This document shows positions 44,815 through 54,890 of a stretch of DNA of 64,000 nucleotides, piece after piece. Location: contig NZ_NUNF01000010.1 in NCBI RefSeq assembly GCF_002585305.1, forward strand, positions 1 through 64,000, written 5' to 3'. Source of the stretch: Bacillus sp. AFS037270. GTDB lineage: Bacteria > Bacillota > Bacilli > Bacillales_B > DSM-18226. The position numbers were made by a program, and so were the translations under genes. The stretch's first letter is position 1. Each line of letters opens with the position of its first letter. The notes below the pieces were generated by a model. The model was not told where the DNA came from, ran no database searches, and was given only the letters and a program-made list of their open reading frames with translations.

Positions 44815-45387
44815 ATGCAAAACCTCATTTTAGCCTCTTCTTCTCCACGGCGAAAAGAACTTCTAGAAAATCTCCACTTATCATTCGCGATCTCAAGCAG
44901 TGATGTTGATGAAAGCTTTGATCCTGCACTCTCCCCAGAGGAAGTAGTTATGGAGTTAGCCGAGCGTAAAGCACAGGTCGTTTTTCGGAAGAATCAAGAA
45001 GCCTTTGTGATTGGCTCGGACACAGTTGTGGTTGTAGATAATCAAATTTTAGGAAAGCCAGCAGACGAAGCAGAAGCCATTAGTATGTTAAAAAGGTTAT
45101 CAGGACGTCAGCACGAAGTTTTTACAGGTGTTGCCATTGTAACTCCAACGGGTTCAACAAAATTTTATGAAAGAACAGAAGTATGGTTTTGGGAGTTAAC
45201 AGACGAAGACATTAACGCCTATGTGCAAAGTGGTGAACCGTTTGATAAAGCAGGTGCATACGGGATTCAGCAGCTTGGAAGCATGCTAGTCAAAAAAATA
45301 AATGGAGACTATTTTGCGGTTGTCGGCCTGCCTGTCGCAAGGACCATAAGGGAATTGAAAAAGGCGGGATACACTTTGCCATATTAG
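44815..45387 (+). CDS. maf: Maf-like nucleoside triphosphate pyrophosphatase
   Basis: A house-cleaning pyrophosphatase acting on non-canonical or modified pyrimidine nucleotides; overexpression in B. subtilis blocks septation. It has 190 residues. SSSPRRKELL at the N-terminus binds the phosphates, VIGSDTVVV carries the catalytic aspartate, and KPADEAEAISML and DKAGAYGIQ complete the family blocks. AAGGTG precedes ATG 44815. It is followed by radC, as in B. subtilis. Confidence 0.95.
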   Translation: MQNLILASSSPRRKELLENLHLSFAISSSDVDESFDPALSPEEVVMELAERKAQVVFRKNQEAFVIGSDTVVVVDNQILGKPADEAEAISMLKRLSGRQHEVFTGVAIVTPTGSTKFYERTEVWFWELTDEDINAYVQSGEPFDKAGAYGIQQLGSMLVKKINGDYFAVVGLPVARTIRELKKAGYTLPY

Positions 45388-45420
45388 AAAAAGACTCCCA
45401 CTAAAAGGGGAGGAAATTAA

Positions 45421-46110
45421 ATGTCCACAAATACATTAATGATTCGTGATTTTCCGCAGGATGAAAGACCAAGAGAGCGTTTTATTAACCATGGACCGCA
45501 AAGCCTATCCAATCATGAATTGATTGCGATCCTTCTTCGCACCGGAACAAAAGATGAATCGGTCCTGCAATTATCCAATCGCCTTTTAACGCACTTTGAT
45601 GGTCTGCGCATGTTAAAAGGAGCGACGTTAGAAGAAATGACGGAAATCAAAGGGATTGGTGCAGCTAAAGCGATTCAGATTCTTGCAGCGGTTGAGATCG
45701 GCAGAAGAATAGCCAATCTCAATTACACAGATCGCTATGTGATACGCTCACCGGAAGACGGGGCGAAGTATGTCATGAACGATATGCGCTTCTTGACGCA
45801 AGAACATTTCGTCTGTTTGTTTTTAAATACGAAAAATCAAGTCATCCATAAACAAACCGTCTTTATCGGCAGCTTAAATGCCTCGATCGTGCACCCGCGG
45901 GAGGTGTTCCGCGAAGCATTAAAGCGTTCGGCTGCCTCAATCATTGCACTGCATAATCATCCCTCCGGTGACCCCACGCCGAGCCGTGAAGACATCGAGG
46001 TCACGAAGCGTCTTGTCGAGTGCGGAAAGATCATTGGCATCGATTTGCTCGATCATCTGATTATCGGTGAAAACAAGTTTGTGAGTTTAAAGGAAAAAGG
46101 ATATTTATAA
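45421..46110 (+). CDS. radC: RadC family protein (JAMM/MPN+ domain)
   Basis: A protein of 229 residues. The N-terminal helix-hairpin-helix region (about 60-75, EIKGIGAAKAIQI) is followed by a JAMM domain. Its zinc motif is HNHPSGDPTPSRED, with the upstream glutamate in the REVFREALKR region. The precise role is unresolved despite the historic name. GGGGAGG precedes ATG 45421, 33 bases after maf. Confidence 0.95.
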   Translation: MSTNTLMIRDFPQDERPRERFINHGPQSLSNHELIAILLRTGTKDESVLQLSNRLLTHFDGLRMLKGATLEEMTEIKGIGAAKAIQILAAVEIGRRIANLNYTDRYVIRSPEDGAKYVMNDMRFLTQEHFVCLFLNTKNQVIHKQTVFIGSLNASIVHPREVFREALKRSAASIIALHNHPSGDPTPSREDIEVTKRLVECGKIIGIDLLDHLIIGENKFVSLKEKGYL

Positions 46111-46124
46111 CACTAGGATATTAT

Positions 46125-46154
46125 TTGACGTTAGGATATAATATTGGGTATGAT
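46125..46154 (+). promoter_or_regulatory. Candidate promoter of mreB operon
   Basis: TTGACG (46125-46130), 18 bases, TATGAT (46149-46154), about 120 bases before mreB. Confidence 0.45.
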
Positions 46155-46272
46155 TTTTAGGACTGTTTTTTAAAGTAACCATGTAAATAGTACGATAAAA
46201 GACATGATAATTAAGGTGATTACCTGCCTATAGAATTTGTGCATTTAGTAACAGAAAGGGAGATACAACAGT

Positions 46273-47295
46273 ATGTTTGGAATTAGACCTAGAGATCTTG
46301 GAATTGACTTGGGAACCGCCAATACCCTCGTCTATGTAAAAGGAAAAGGCATTGTATTACGTGAGCCATCAGTAGTAGCCATGCAGACCGATACAAAAAG
46401 TATCGTAGCAGTTGGGAACGACGCAAAAAATATGATTGGACGGACACCGGGGAACGTTGTTGCCATGAGGCCGATGAAGGATGGCGTGATCGCGGATTTC
46501 GAAACGACCGCTGCGATGATGAAGTACCACATCCGTCAAGCACAGAAAAGTAATAATCTTTTTTCCGGTAAGCCATATGTCATGGTCTGCGTGCCATCAG
46601 GCATTACTGCCGTAGAAGAAAGAGCCGTTATTGATGCAACAAGACAAGCCGGGGCAAAGGATGCCTATACGATTGAAGAGCCATTTGCTGCGGCCATTGG
46701 TGCGAACCTGCCTGTTTGGGAGCCAACCGGAAGCATGGTGGTCGACATTGGCGGAGGGACGACGGAAGTCGCGATTATCTCTTTAGGAGGAATCGTAACG
46801 AGCCAATCCATTCGTGTTGCTGGTGATGAAATGGACGAGTCGATTATTTCATATATCCGCAAAAATTATAATTTGATGATTGGGGAACGCACCTCAGAAC
46901 AAATTAAAATGGAAATCGGCTCTGCAGGAACTCCAGAAGGAATCGACAATATGGAGATTCGCGGTCGTGATCTCTTAACAGGTCTGCCAAAAACAATTGA
47001 AATTACAGCAAAAGAAATAGCGTCCGCTCTTAATGATACCGTTTATGCGATCGTAGAAGCGGTAAAAAGTACGTTAGAAAAAACGCCGCCTGAACTTGCT
47101 GCCGATATTATGGACCGTGGCATTGTTCTAACAGGCGGGGGTGCGCTTCTTCGCAATTTGGACAGTGTCATTAGTGAAGAAACAAAAATGCCTGTTTTGA
47201 TTGCCGAAAATCCACTTGATTGCGTAGCCATCGGAACAGGGAAGGCTCTTGACCATATCCATCTGTTTAAAAACAGAGCAAAGGAAACTCGTTAA
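46273..47295 (+). CDS. mreB: Rod-shape-determining protein MreB
   Basis: A bacterial actin that guides the elongation machinery along the membrane. It has 340 residues. The phosphate-1 loop [12 protein letters not shown], the phosphate-2 loop [12 protein letters not shown], and the adenosine motif [13 protein letters not shown] are intact. The N-terminal [10 protein letters not shown] is the likely membrane-touching stretch. AGAAAGGGAG precedes ATG 46273. First gene of mreBCD-minCD. Confidence 0.97.
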   Translation: MFGIRPRDLGIDLGTANTLVYVKGKGIVLREPSVVAMQTDTKSIVAVGNDAKNMIGRTPGNVVAMRPMKDGVIADFETTAAMMKYHIRQAQKSNNLFSGKPYVMVCVPSGITAVEERAVIDATRQAGAKDAYTIEEPFAAAIGANLPVWEPTGSMVVDIGGGTTEVAIISLGGIVTSQSIRVAGDEMDESIISYIRKNYNLMIGERTSEQIKMEIGSAGTPEGIDNMEIRGRDLLTGLPKTIEITAKEIASALNDTVYAIVEAVKSTLEKTPPELAADIMDRGIVLTGGGALLRNLDSVISEETKMPVLIAENPLDCVAIGTGKALDHIHLFKNRAKETR

Positions 47296-47356
47296 GCAAG
47301 AACTTTTTAAAGACTAATACTTTCTTATCTATATAGAAAAAATGAGGTGTATAATC

Positions 47357-48226
47357 ATGCCACAGTTCTTTATGAATAAACGACTGATTATTTTGCTTGT
47401 CAGCATTATTGTTCTCGTGGCATTGATTGGGTTTTCTTTAAGGGAGAGAAGCAAACTATCCTGGCCGGAGCAATTTGTCAAAGATACAACCGGCTGGGTT
47501 CAATCCTTGGTTTCTAAGCCTACTAACTACGTTGCAGGCTTTTTTGAAAATCTCCAGGACCTTACCAATACATACGAAGAGAATAAAGAATTAAAATCAC
47601 GAGTTGAAAATCTTGCCAGCCTTGAAGCACAGGTTCAGGAGCTGAAGAATGACAATAAAGAATTACGTGATGTTCTCGGTGAAAAGAAGACCCTGAGAGA
47701 TTATGAACCACTTCCAGCTACTGTGATTGGAAGAAACCCTGATCGTTGGCATGAAATGATTATAATCGACAAAGGTAAATTAAGTGGTGTTAAAAAAAAT
47801 ATGGCAGTTGTAACAGCTAATGGCCTGATTGGAAAAGTAAAGAGTGTGACTCAATTTAGCTCGACCGTTCAGCTGTTGAGTTCAATGGATCCGAAGAACC
47901 GAATTTCGGCGATTGTTCAAGGGAAAACCAATGTATATGGACTTGTAGAAGGCTATGACAGCGAGAAAAAATTACTTCAGGTCAAGGCCATCCCTTCTGG
48001 TGCGGACATTCAAAAAGGCCAGACCGTGATCACCTCTGGATTAGGGGATGTATTTCCAAAAGGGTTAATGATCGGGAAAGTGGTCGAAGTAAAACAGGAC
48101 CAATATGGATTAAACCTAACGGCCTTGGTAAAACCAGGGGCTGATTTTTATGATATTAAAACGGTCATCGTGACGAAAAGAGTTATGGCTCAAGCTGCTG
48201 ATACAACAACAGGAACGGGGGAGTAA
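47357..48226 (+). CDS. mreC: Rod-shape-determining protein MreC
   Basis: A bitopic membrane protein linking MreB to cell-wall synthases outside. It has 289 residues from ATG 47357, chosen because GAGGTG (47344-47349) precedes it; the ATG at 47342 overlaps that site. One transmembrane segment is at about 7-27, a coiled coil at about 60-105 (NTYEENKELKSRVENLAS), and two beta domains follow. A Thr-rich tail ends the protein. mreD begins 2 bases after its stop. Confidence 0.95.
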   Translation: MPQFFMNKRLIILLVSIIVLVALIGFSLRERSKLSWPEQFVKDTTGWVQSLVSKPTNYVAGFFENLQDLTNTYEENKELKSRVENLASLEAQVQELKNDNKELRDVLGEKKTLRDYEPLPATVIGRNPDRWHEMIIIDKGKLSGVKKNMAVVTANGLIGKVKSVTQFSSTVQLLSSMDPKNRISAIVQGKTNVYGLVEGYDSEKKLLQVKAIPSGADIQKGQTVITSGLGDVFPKGLMIGKVVEVKQDQYGLNLTALVKPGADFYDIKTVIVTKRVMAQAADTTTGTGE

Positions 48227-48228
48227 TC

Positions 48229-48747
48229 GTGAAAAGATTCCTTCTCCCTCTTTTGTTTCTGCTTTTATTTATTTTGGAAAGCTTATATGTTCAATATGTC
48301 CCAGAGGATCTTTTCGGTCAAAGCAAAATAATCGCTCCTCACTTTCTGTTTGCCGCTTTATTATTTCTGACTATTTTTGTAAGCAAAAAACAAGGGATTA
48401 TTTATGCAGCCGTCTTTGGGCTTTTGTATGATATTGTCTATATTGAAATTATTGGAATTTACCTTTTCCTTTTTCCGTTTGTTGCCTATCTTGCTTCCAA
48501 AATCTTGGATATCCTGCAAAATAATTTTATTGTTGCGATTCTCATAACGATCGTAGGGATTGCTTTATTAGAAGTGGGCGTATATGAAATGGACCATTTG
48601 ATCCATGTGACGGACATCGATTTTAAGAGCTATATTAATTTGCGGTTTTACCCAACGCTTATCTTAAATGCGCTATTCGTGCTCATTACGGTATATCCAT
48701 TAAAAAGGTTGTTTGAAAAACATATGAATGCAATGCGGGCTGATTAG
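48229..48747 (+). CDS. mreD: Rod-shape-determining protein MreD
   Basis: A polytopic membrane protein of 172 residues with about five or six hydrophobic segments (FLLPLLFLLLFILESL; LFAALLFLTIFV; IYAAVFGLLYDIVYI; FVAILITIVGIALLEVG; LILNALFVLITVYPL). It is a partner of MreC in the elongasome. The start is GTG 48229 with GGGGGAG upstream inside the mreC end. A hairpin follows before minC. Confidence 0.93.
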   Translation: MKRFLLPLLFLLLFILESLYVQYVPEDLFGQSKIIAPHFLFAALLFLTIFVSKKQGIIYAAVFGLLYDIVYIEIIGIYLFLFPFVAYLASKILDILQNNFIVAILITIVGIALLEVGVYEMDHLIHVTDIDFKSYINLRFYPTLILNALFVLITVYPLKRLFEKHMNAMRAD

Positions 48748-48828
48748 TCTTAAACTAGATTTCTTTTTAAAAGAGGAGAATGGACCTCTCGTGTCGAATT
48801 TCTATTAAATGTCTGTATATTTTGATTT

Positions 48829-48855
48829 GGAATAGGACCATAGGACTCCTATTCC
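48829..48855 (+). other. mreD-minC intergenic stem-loop
   Basis: GGAATAGGA (48829-48837) and TCCTATTCC (48847-48855) form a perfect 9-bp stem, followed by a weak T-rich stretch (TAAATTGTTTTC). It may attenuate or process the transcript before minC. Confidence 0.5.
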
Positions 48856-48891
48856 TAAATTGTTTTCTTATTATGAGGTGAAAAAATCTCC

Positions 48892-49572
48892 ATGAAAAAG
48901 CGGCAAAATGTTACAATAAAGGGTACGAAGGAAGGCCTTGTCCTTCATCTTGACGATACATGTTCCTATGAGGAACTAAAAAAGGAACTGGATCAAAAGC
49001 TATCAGCAAACTCCCGGACACAGGACGAACGCAATTTAATTTCTGTAAAAGTAAACGTGGGCAACCGCTATTTATCCTTAGAGCAGCATGAAGAGTTAAA
49101 AGAGTTAATTCTCCAAAAAAGAAACTTGGTTGTTGATGATATTGTTTCGAATGTTATGACGCTCGAAGAAGCAAAACAGCAAAAGACTAAAAATGAGGTA
49201 ATGACTGTTTCTAAAATTATTCGATCAGGGCAAGTGCTGGAAGCCCCTGGTGATTTATTATTGATCGGTGATGTTAACCCTGGTGGAACCCTCATTGCTG
49301 GTGGGAATATTTTTGTAATGGGATCATTAAAAGGTGTTGCACATGCTGGCTGCTTTGGCAATGAGGAAGCAGTGATTGCTGCGTCTAGTATGAAACCATC
49401 TCAGCTCCGGATAAGTGATCAAATTAATCGCGCACCCGATCATGCTGAAAACAATGAACCGCGGGAAATGGAATGTGCTTACATAAATGAGGACCGGAAA
49501 ATCATTGTTGATAGATTACAAGTTTTAGTTCAATTAAGGCCTAATTTAAACAGATTCGAAGGGGGACATTAA
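48892..49572 (+). CDS. minC: Septum site-determining protein MinC
   Basis: An inhibitor of FtsZ assembly away from midcell. It has 226 residues. The N-terminal FtsZ-binding domain covers about 1-100. The C-terminal right-handed beta-helix (about 105-210) has glycine-rich turns ([31 protein letters not shown]) and binds MinD. GAGGTG precedes ATG 48892. minD begins one base after its stop. Confidence 0.95.
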   Translation: MKKRQNVTIKGTKEGLVLHLDDTCSYEELKKELDQKLSANSRTQDERNLISVKVNVGNRYLSLEQHEELKELILQKRNLVVDDIVSNVMTLEEAKQQKTKNEVMTVSKIIRSGQVLEAPGDLLLIGDVNPGGTLIAGGNIFVMGSLKGVAHAGCFGNEEAVIAASSMKPSQLRISDQINRAPDHAENNEPREMECAYINEDRKIIVDRLQVLVQLRPNLNRFEGGH

Positions 49573-49573
49573 G

Positions 49574-50377
49574 GTGGGAGAGGCAATCGTAATTACATCC
49601 GGTAAGGGCGGAGTGGGAAAAACCACGACTTCTGCTAATATTGGGACTTCTTTGGCCCTTCAAGGAAAAAAGGTATGCTTAGTAGATACAGACATCGGTC
49701 TTCGAAATTTGGATGTAGTAATGGGTTTAGAAAACAGGATTATTTATGACCTGGTGGATGTTGTAGAAAAAAGATGTAAAATCCATCAAGCCTTGGTCAA
49801 GGATAAACGTTTTGACGGCTTATTATATTTACTTCCGGCTGCTCAAACTGTTGATAAATCAGCAGTAACACCGGAACAAATGAAAGAATTAATGATCGAA
49901 TTAAAGCAAGACTATGATTATATTATTATTGATTGCCCAGCCGGGATTGAACAGGGCTTTCAAAATGCAGTAGCTGGTGCCGATAAAGCGATTGTTGTGA
50001 CAACGCCTGAGGTATCTGCCGTTCGTGATGCCGACCGGATAATCGGTCTTTTAGAAAAACAGAATAATATGGAAGCGCCTAAATTAGTGGTCAACCGGAT
50101 TCGCAATCATATGATGAAGACTGGGGATATGCTTGATATTGATGAAATCACCCAGCATTTATCGATTGAGTTGGTTGGCATTGTTGCCGATGATGAAGAG
50201 GTTATTAAAGCCTCGAATCACGGCGAACCGATTGCATTAAATCCAAATAGCAAGGCATCGATTGCCTACCGGAATATTGCCAGAAGAATTCTTGGTGAAT
50301 CGATTCCGCTTCAGCCCCTTGAGGATGCAAACAAAGGTGTTTTTACTAAACTTAAAAAGTTTTTTGGCGTAAGATAA
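49574..50377 (+). CDS. minD: Septum site-determining protein MinD
   Basis: A ParA-type ATPase that carries MinC to the membrane. It has 267 residues. The deviant Walker A KGGVGKTTTS is at residues about 11-20, Walker B is in IIIDCPAGIE, and the C-terminal amphipathic membrane helix is KGVFTKLKKFFG. The start is GTG 49574 with GGGGGA upstream. The perfect terminator after it ends the mre-min transcript. Confidence 0.97.
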   Translation: MGEAIVITSGKGGVGKTTTSANIGTSLALQGKKVCLVDTDIGLRNLDVVMGLENRIIYDLVDVVEKRCKIHQALVKDKRFDGLLYLLPAAQTVDKSAVTPEQMKELMIELKQDYDYIIIDCPAGIEQGFQNAVAGADKAIVVTTPEVSAVRDADRIIGLLEKQNNMEAPKLVVNRIRNHMMKTGDMLDIDEITQHLSIELVGIVADDEEVIKASNHGEPIALNPNSKASIAYRNIARRILGESIPLQPLEDANKGVFTKLKKFFGVR

Positions 50378-50384
50378 TTTTAGA

Positions 50385-50417
50385 GCCTGTCCGCGTTTAA
50401 TTGCGGACAGGCTTTTT
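50385..50417 (+). terminator. Terminator of minD
   Basis: GCCTGTCCGC and GCGGACAGGC form a perfect 10-bp stem, followed by T5. Confidence 0.93.
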
Positions 50418-50425
50418 AATGTTTG

Positions 50426-50454
50426 TCATACTCGTCCTTCCTCGTACATAAACT
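50426..50454 (+). promoter_or_regulatory. Sigma-E-type promoter of spoIVFAB
   Basis: TCATACT (50426-50432), 14 bases, CATAAACT (50447-50454), near the sigma-E consensus. It lies 34 bases before spoIVFA, which is sigma-E-dependent in B. subtilis. Confidence 0.6.
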
Positions 50455-50487
50455 TGTACAAAAAAGTAGGAAAAGGGTTGATGGGGT

Positions 50488-51294
50488 ATGGCGCGGTCTA
50501 CACCGGAAGAAATACGGCGGCGAATCGCCAAAAGAAAAAAAGAACAAGGTAACAATTCTAATTTAAATTCAAATTCTAAAAGTCCTGAACGCCAAATTAC
50601 TTGGCCTGGTGATGATGAGCATTATGATTTTAAGTACACGAGTCCTTCCGTGGATGGAGGCGATGATGAGGGGCATCCACTCTTTAAAAAAGAAGTGTTC
50701 TTTTTCAAAATCTTGGCCTCAGCGCTTCTTTTCTTAGCCGTTGCCATTTTATTCCGTAATCATACAGTAAAACTGGAGCCGGCTAGGGACTTTATTACAG
50801 GTCAAATGGACAAGGACTTTAAGTTTGCCGTGGTATCTAATTGGTATGAGGAGAAGTTCGGCAAACCATTAGCACTGCTGCCTTTTACAGACGAAAAAAC
50901 CTCTGATCAAAAAACGGTGGCAGAGAATCAGAATTTATCAGTACCAGCAATGGGAAAAATTCTTGAAAACTTTCAAAAAAATGGTCAGGGGATCATGATT
51001 GAAACGGGAAAAGGTGCCGCGGTTCAAGCGATTAATGACGGCTTGGTTACTTTTGCAGGTGTAAAAGAAGGGATTGGCAAAACCGTCATCATCCAGCACT
51101 CTGATAAATCTGAAACATGGTACGGGAATTTGGACGACGTTAAGGTGAAATTGTATGAGTACGTCGATAAGAGAACCGTAGTTGGAACAGTGTCTGCCTC
51201 TACTGGGGAAGATAAGACAAAAGGCCAATACTATTTTGCCATTAAAAAAGACGATAATTTTATCGATCCGATTCAGGTGATCCGCTTTGAATAG
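50488..51294 (+). CDS. spoIVFA: Stage IV sporulation protein FA
   Basis: A mother-cell membrane protein of 268 residues that anchors and restrains the SpoIVFB protease until the forespore signal. The basic N-terminus is RRRIAKRKKEQ, one transmembrane segment is at about 70-92, and a C-terminal peptidase-M23-like region follows (about 160-265, IMIETGKGAAVQAINDGLVT, GKTVIIQHSDKSETWYGNL) that lacks zinc ligands. ATG 50488 is preceded by AGGAAAAGGG. It overlaps spoIVFB by 8 bases. Confidence 0.92.
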   Translation: MARSTPEEIRRRIAKRKKEQGNNSNLNSNSKSPERQITWPGDDEHYDFKYTSPSVDGGDDEGHPLFKKEVFFFKILASALLFLAVAILFRNHTVKLEPARDFITGQMDKDFKFAVVSNWYEEKFGKPLALLPFTDEKTSDQKTVAENQNLSVPAMGKILENFQKNGQGIMIETGKGAAVQAINDGLVTFAGVKEGIGKTVIIQHSDKSETWYGNLDDVKVKLYEYVDKRTVVGTVSASTGEDKTKGQYYFAIKKDDNFIDPIQVIRFE

Positions 51295-52153
51295 GACTAT
51301 TACACTTCTAAGACTGGTTTCAATCCATCCGTTGTTGTGGATTGTGATTGCATTATCGATTGCTACAGCCCATTTCCTTGAAGTCTCGCTGCTGCTAGGG
51401 ATTATTTTTATACATGAAATGGGGCATGCTGCTGCGGCTTCTTTTTTTTCCTGGAGGATCAAAAAAATCTCCCTGCTTCCGTTTGGCGGGGTAGCTGAAA
51501 TGGATGAGCACGGTAACCGTCCGTTAAAGGAAGAGATGATTGTGGTGCTTGCCGGGCCGCTGCAGCATGTCTGGATGGTAGGGCTCGCTTACGTCTTATT
51601 TTCACTTCAGCTGATCCCAGAAGATTTATTTCACCTTTTTATCAATTATAATGTGATGATCTTGGTTTTTAACCTATTCCCAGTTTGGCCGCTTGATGGG
51701 GGGAAGCTGGTATTTTTACTGCTCTCATTAAAGGATTCTTTTCCAAGGGCCCATCAGCTGACATTACTGATTTCTCTTTGCTGTTTGAGCTTGTTTTCTA
51801 TGATTATTATAGTAACAGCTCCTTTGCATTTGAATGTTTGGGTTGTGATCTTCTTCTTGTTTTTCTCGCTTTACCATGAATGGAAGCAGCGCCGCTATAT
51901 CTTTATGAGGTTTTTACTTGAGCGTTATTACGGGAAAAAGGCCACCCTTGATAACCTGAAGCCCATCCAGGCGAATGAAGAGGATTTGTTAATCCATGTC
52001 CTCGAAAAATTTCAGCGTGGCTGCAAGCATCCGATTATTGTCGAGGCAGACGGCCGAGAAACCGGAACACTCGATGAGAACGAGCTCCTACATGCTTATT
52101 TTTCGGAAAAGCGGTTGACCGATAAAATCAGCGACCTTCTTTTTTCCTACTAA
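51287..52153 (+). CDS. spoIVFB: Stage IV sporulation protein FB, intramembrane metalloprotease
   Basis: A site-2-type protease of 288 residues that cleaves pro-sigma-K. The zinc motif HExxH is IFIHEMGHAA (about 42-51). The third ligand lies in VFNLFPVWPLDGGK, the family NxxPxxPLDGG block. Several transmembrane segments cover residues about 10-200. A C-terminal CBS-like domain follows (LIHVLEKFQRG, IVEADGRETGTLDENELL). The start is TTG 51287 overlapping the spoIVFA stop, with AGGTGATCC upstream. Confidence 0.94.
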   Translation: MNRTITLLRLVSIHPLLWIVIALSIATAHFLEVSLLLGIIFIHEMGHAAAASFFSWRIKKISLLPFGGVAEMDEHGNRPLKEEMIVVLAGPLQHVWMVGLAYVLFSLQLIPEDLFHLFINYNVMILVFNLFPVWPLDGGKLVFLLLSLKDSFPRAHQLTLLISLCCLSLFSMIIIVTAPLHLNVWVVIFFLFFSLYHEWKQRRYIFMRFLLERYYGKKATLDNLKPIQANEEDLLIHVLEKFQRGCKHPIIVEADGRETGTLDENELLHAYFSEKRLTDKISDLLFSY

Positions 52154-52176
52154 TAGGGTATAATAAGAAAAGTGAG

Positions 52177-52203
52177 AGAAGCGCCCGGATGACGAGCGCT
52201 TCT
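52177..52203 (+). other. spoIVFB-rng intergenic hairpin
   Basis: AGAAGCGC and GCGCTTCT form a perfect 8-bp stem with an 11-base loop. Only TCTGTGATTTT follows, so it is a weak terminator at best. TATAAT at 52159-52164 could serve rng. Confidence 0.5.
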
Positions 52204-52244
52204 TCTGTGATTTTAAGAAAGCTTGTAAAGTGAGGACGCCTCAA

Positions 52245-53702
52245 GTGGAAACATTAATTATCAACTACCATTCACGGGAAAAGCGATTTGCTTATCTAAG
52301 AGATAACCGTGTTGAAAATATTGTCATTGACCGACCTGAACATCGCTCGCTGGTTGGCAATATTTATTGGGGGACCGTTACAAAGGTACTGCCCGGTATG
52401 AACGCAGCTTTCATCGATATCGGCGAGGAGAAAAATGCTTATTTAAACCGAAATGCGCTCCCATCATATGTTCAATCAACAGAAAAACAAAAAAACGTCA
52501 CCTCCTTCGTCCATCAAGGTGAAAAAATGCTCGTACAGGTCGAGAAGGATGCAACAGGCACCAAAGGCCCAAAAGTTAACGGAATCATTGAGATCGATGG
52601 AAATCACCTCGTTTATATGCCACAGGGACGATATGTGGCGGTATCTAAGAAAATTGCCAATGAATCGAAGAAAACGGCATTGCGGCAAATCGGAAGCAAA
52701 TTAAAAACGGAAGAAGAAGGGATGATCTTCCGGACCTCGGCGATTTATAGTTCAGAAGAGGAGATCGCCGCTGAACTACATACTCTAAGAGAACAATATC
52801 AAGAACTATTACAAAAAGCCTCAGCCTTAAAAAAGCCCGGTTTACTTTTTCAAAAGGACACCTTTATTGAAATGATCAGCACCCAAGCGGCAAGGATGAA
52901 AACAGGCGAAATCATTGTTGATGATATCTCTCTAAAAAAATTACTAGAATCAGTAAACGATCACGTTACCCTCACTTATTACAACGGTAAGGAAAATATT
53001 TTTTCTAGCAGCAAAGTGGAGCATGAAATTGATAAAGCCCTAAAGAGGATTGTTTGGCTTGATCATGGGGCCTACCTTATCTTTGATGAGACCGAAGCGT
53101 TAACGATTATCGATGTTAACACAGGAAAATTTTCCGGTAAGGTGGACTACCAGGAAACGGTCCTCAAAACCAATCAACTCGCAGCAAAAGAAATCGTCAG
53201 ACAGCTTCGTCTCCGTGATATTGGCGGAATTGTTTTGATCGATTTTATTGATATGATCCGGGAAGAGGACAAGCAAACCATTCTCGGTACAGTGGAATTG
53301 GCATTAAGTAAGGATGAGAAAAGAACGAAAATCATTGGGTTTACAGAACTTGGCATTCTCCAGTTGACAAGGAAAAAGACAAAGGTTGCCTTATCAGAAG
53401 CACTAAAGGTTAAATGTCCGGTCTGCGAGGGCACAGGCCGCATTCTTAGTCCAGAAACGGTTGCCTTCCGGCTTGAGAGAGAGCTGTTAGACCACCGGAA
53501 CGCCGATTTTGAGGCAATCCTTATAGAGACAAATCCAGAGGTAAAAGAGGCACTCCTCGGGACAAATGAGGCCCACAGAGAGGTTTTAGAAGAACTTCTC
53601 CATCTTAAACTATATTTTACGCTACAGCCTTCTTTACCTTATTTTTATCAACTAAAGCAGTTTGGAGCTGTGGAGGAACTCTCTCAAAAAGAACTTCACT
53701 GA
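52245..53702 (+). CDS. rng: Ribonuclease G/E family protein
   Basis: A single-strand endoribonuclease of 485 residues. The N-terminal S1 domain is at about 30-115 (GNIYWGTVTKVLPGMNAAFI). The catalytic aspartates are in LTIIDVNTGKFSG and IVLIDFIDM (about 285-340), and the zinc-link cysteines are in KCPVCEGTG (about 390). GTG 52245 is preferred because GAGG (52232-52235) precedes it by nine bases; GTG 52230 is the alternative. B. subtilis 168 has no RNase E/G and uses RNase Y, so this gene marks a difference at this locus. It lies just before the L21 leader. Confidence 0.93.
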   Translation: METLIINYHSREKRFAYLRDNRVENIVIDRPEHRSLVGNIYWGTVTKVLPGMNAAFIDIGEEKNAYLNRNALPSYVQSTEKQKNVTSFVHQGEKMLVQVEKDATGTKGPKVNGIIEIDGNHLVYMPQGRYVAVSKKIANESKKTALRQIGSKLKTEEEGMIFRTSAIYSSEEEIAAELHTLREQYQELLQKASALKKPGLLFQKDTFIEMISTQAARMKTGEIIVDDISLKKLLESVNDHVTLTYYNGKENIFSSSKVEHEIDKALKRIVWLDHGAYLIFDETEALTIIDVNTGKFSGKVDYQETVLKTNQLAAKEIVRQLRLRDIGGIVLIDFIDMIREEDKQTILGTVELALSKDEKRTKIIGFTELGILQLTRKKTKVALSEALKVKCPVCEGTGRILSPETVAFRLERELLDHRNADFEAILIETNPEVKEALLGTNEAHREVLEELLHLKLYFTLQPSLPYFYQLKQFGAVEELSQKELH

Positions 53703-53725
53703 CCTATGAAGTACCCAAAATGGTA

Positions 53726-53755
53726 TTGACATATTCAATTAAACTGTGTTAGTAT
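53726..53755 (+). promoter_or_regulatory. Promoter of the L21-L27 operon
   Basis: TTGACA (perfect, 53726-53731), 18 bases, TAGTAT (53750-53755). Confidence 0.65.
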
Positions 53756-53761
53756 CTTAAT

Positions 53762-53862
53762 GTTATGTTTGTAGCGCACCCGTGCTACAACCGCACAGTG
53801 CAGGTAGTAAGCCTTTTGCTTTACGCATAAGCGCCTGTATTTGGCGAGTCTGAGTTTATAAG
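53762..53862 (+). ncRNA. L21 ribosomal protein leader
   Basis: Structured 5' leader with stems TGTAGC(GCACCC)/GTGCTACA and GGCGCTTATGCG-type pairs, ending just before the AAGGAGGTG ribosome site. It is at the position and of the size of the L21_leader motif known in Firmicutes, thought to mediate autoregulation by L21. Confidence 0.75.
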
Positions 53863-53874
53863 GAGGTGCAGTTC

Positions 53875-54183
53875 ATGTACGCAATTATCGAAACTGGCGG
53901 TAAGCAATTGAAAGTCGAAGAAGGCCAAGCTATCTACATTGAAAAATTAGATGTTGAAGCTGGTGAAACAGTTACTTTTGACAAGGTTCTTTTCGTTGGC
54001 GGTGAAACTGTGAAAGTTGGCAGCCCTGTTGTTGCTGGCGCTACAGTTACAGCTAAAGTTGAAAAGCAAGGTCGTCAAAAGAAAATCATCGTTTTCAAGT
54101 ATAAAGCGAAGAAAAACAACCGTAAGAAACAAGGTCATCGTCAACCTTACACTAAAGTAGTCATCGAAAAAATCAACGCGTAA
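53875..54183 (+). CDS. rplU: 50S ribosomal protein L21
   Basis: A large-subunit protein of 102 residues: [18 protein letters not shown] at the start and [18 protein letters not shown] at the end, both typical. ATG 53875 is chosen; GTG 53866 lies inside the AAGGAGGTG ribosome site. Operon rplU-prp-rpmA. Confidence 0.98.
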   Translation: MYAIIETGGKQLKVEEGQAIYIEKLDVEAGETVTFDKVLFVGGETVKVGSPVVAGATVTAKVEKQGRQKKIIVFKYKAKKNNRKKQGHRQPYTKVVIEKINA

Positions 54184-54198
54184 GGTGTTGGAAAATAG

Positions 54199-54838
<640 letters not shown>

Positions 54839-54850
54839 GAAATACATCAG

Positions 54851-54885
54851 AAAACTCTAACCTGATTGGTTAGAGTTTTCTTTTT
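54851..54885 (+). terminator. Terminator of the L21-L27 operon
   Basis: AAAACTCTAACC and GGTTAGAGTTTT form a perfect 12-bp stem with a 5-base loop, followed by CTTTTT. Confidence 0.95.
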
Positions 54886-54890
54886 GTATA

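Noticed and set aside
50938..51462. 174-codon minus-strand frame across spoIVFA/spoIVFB
   Set aside because: Antisense to two conserved genes, with no motif.
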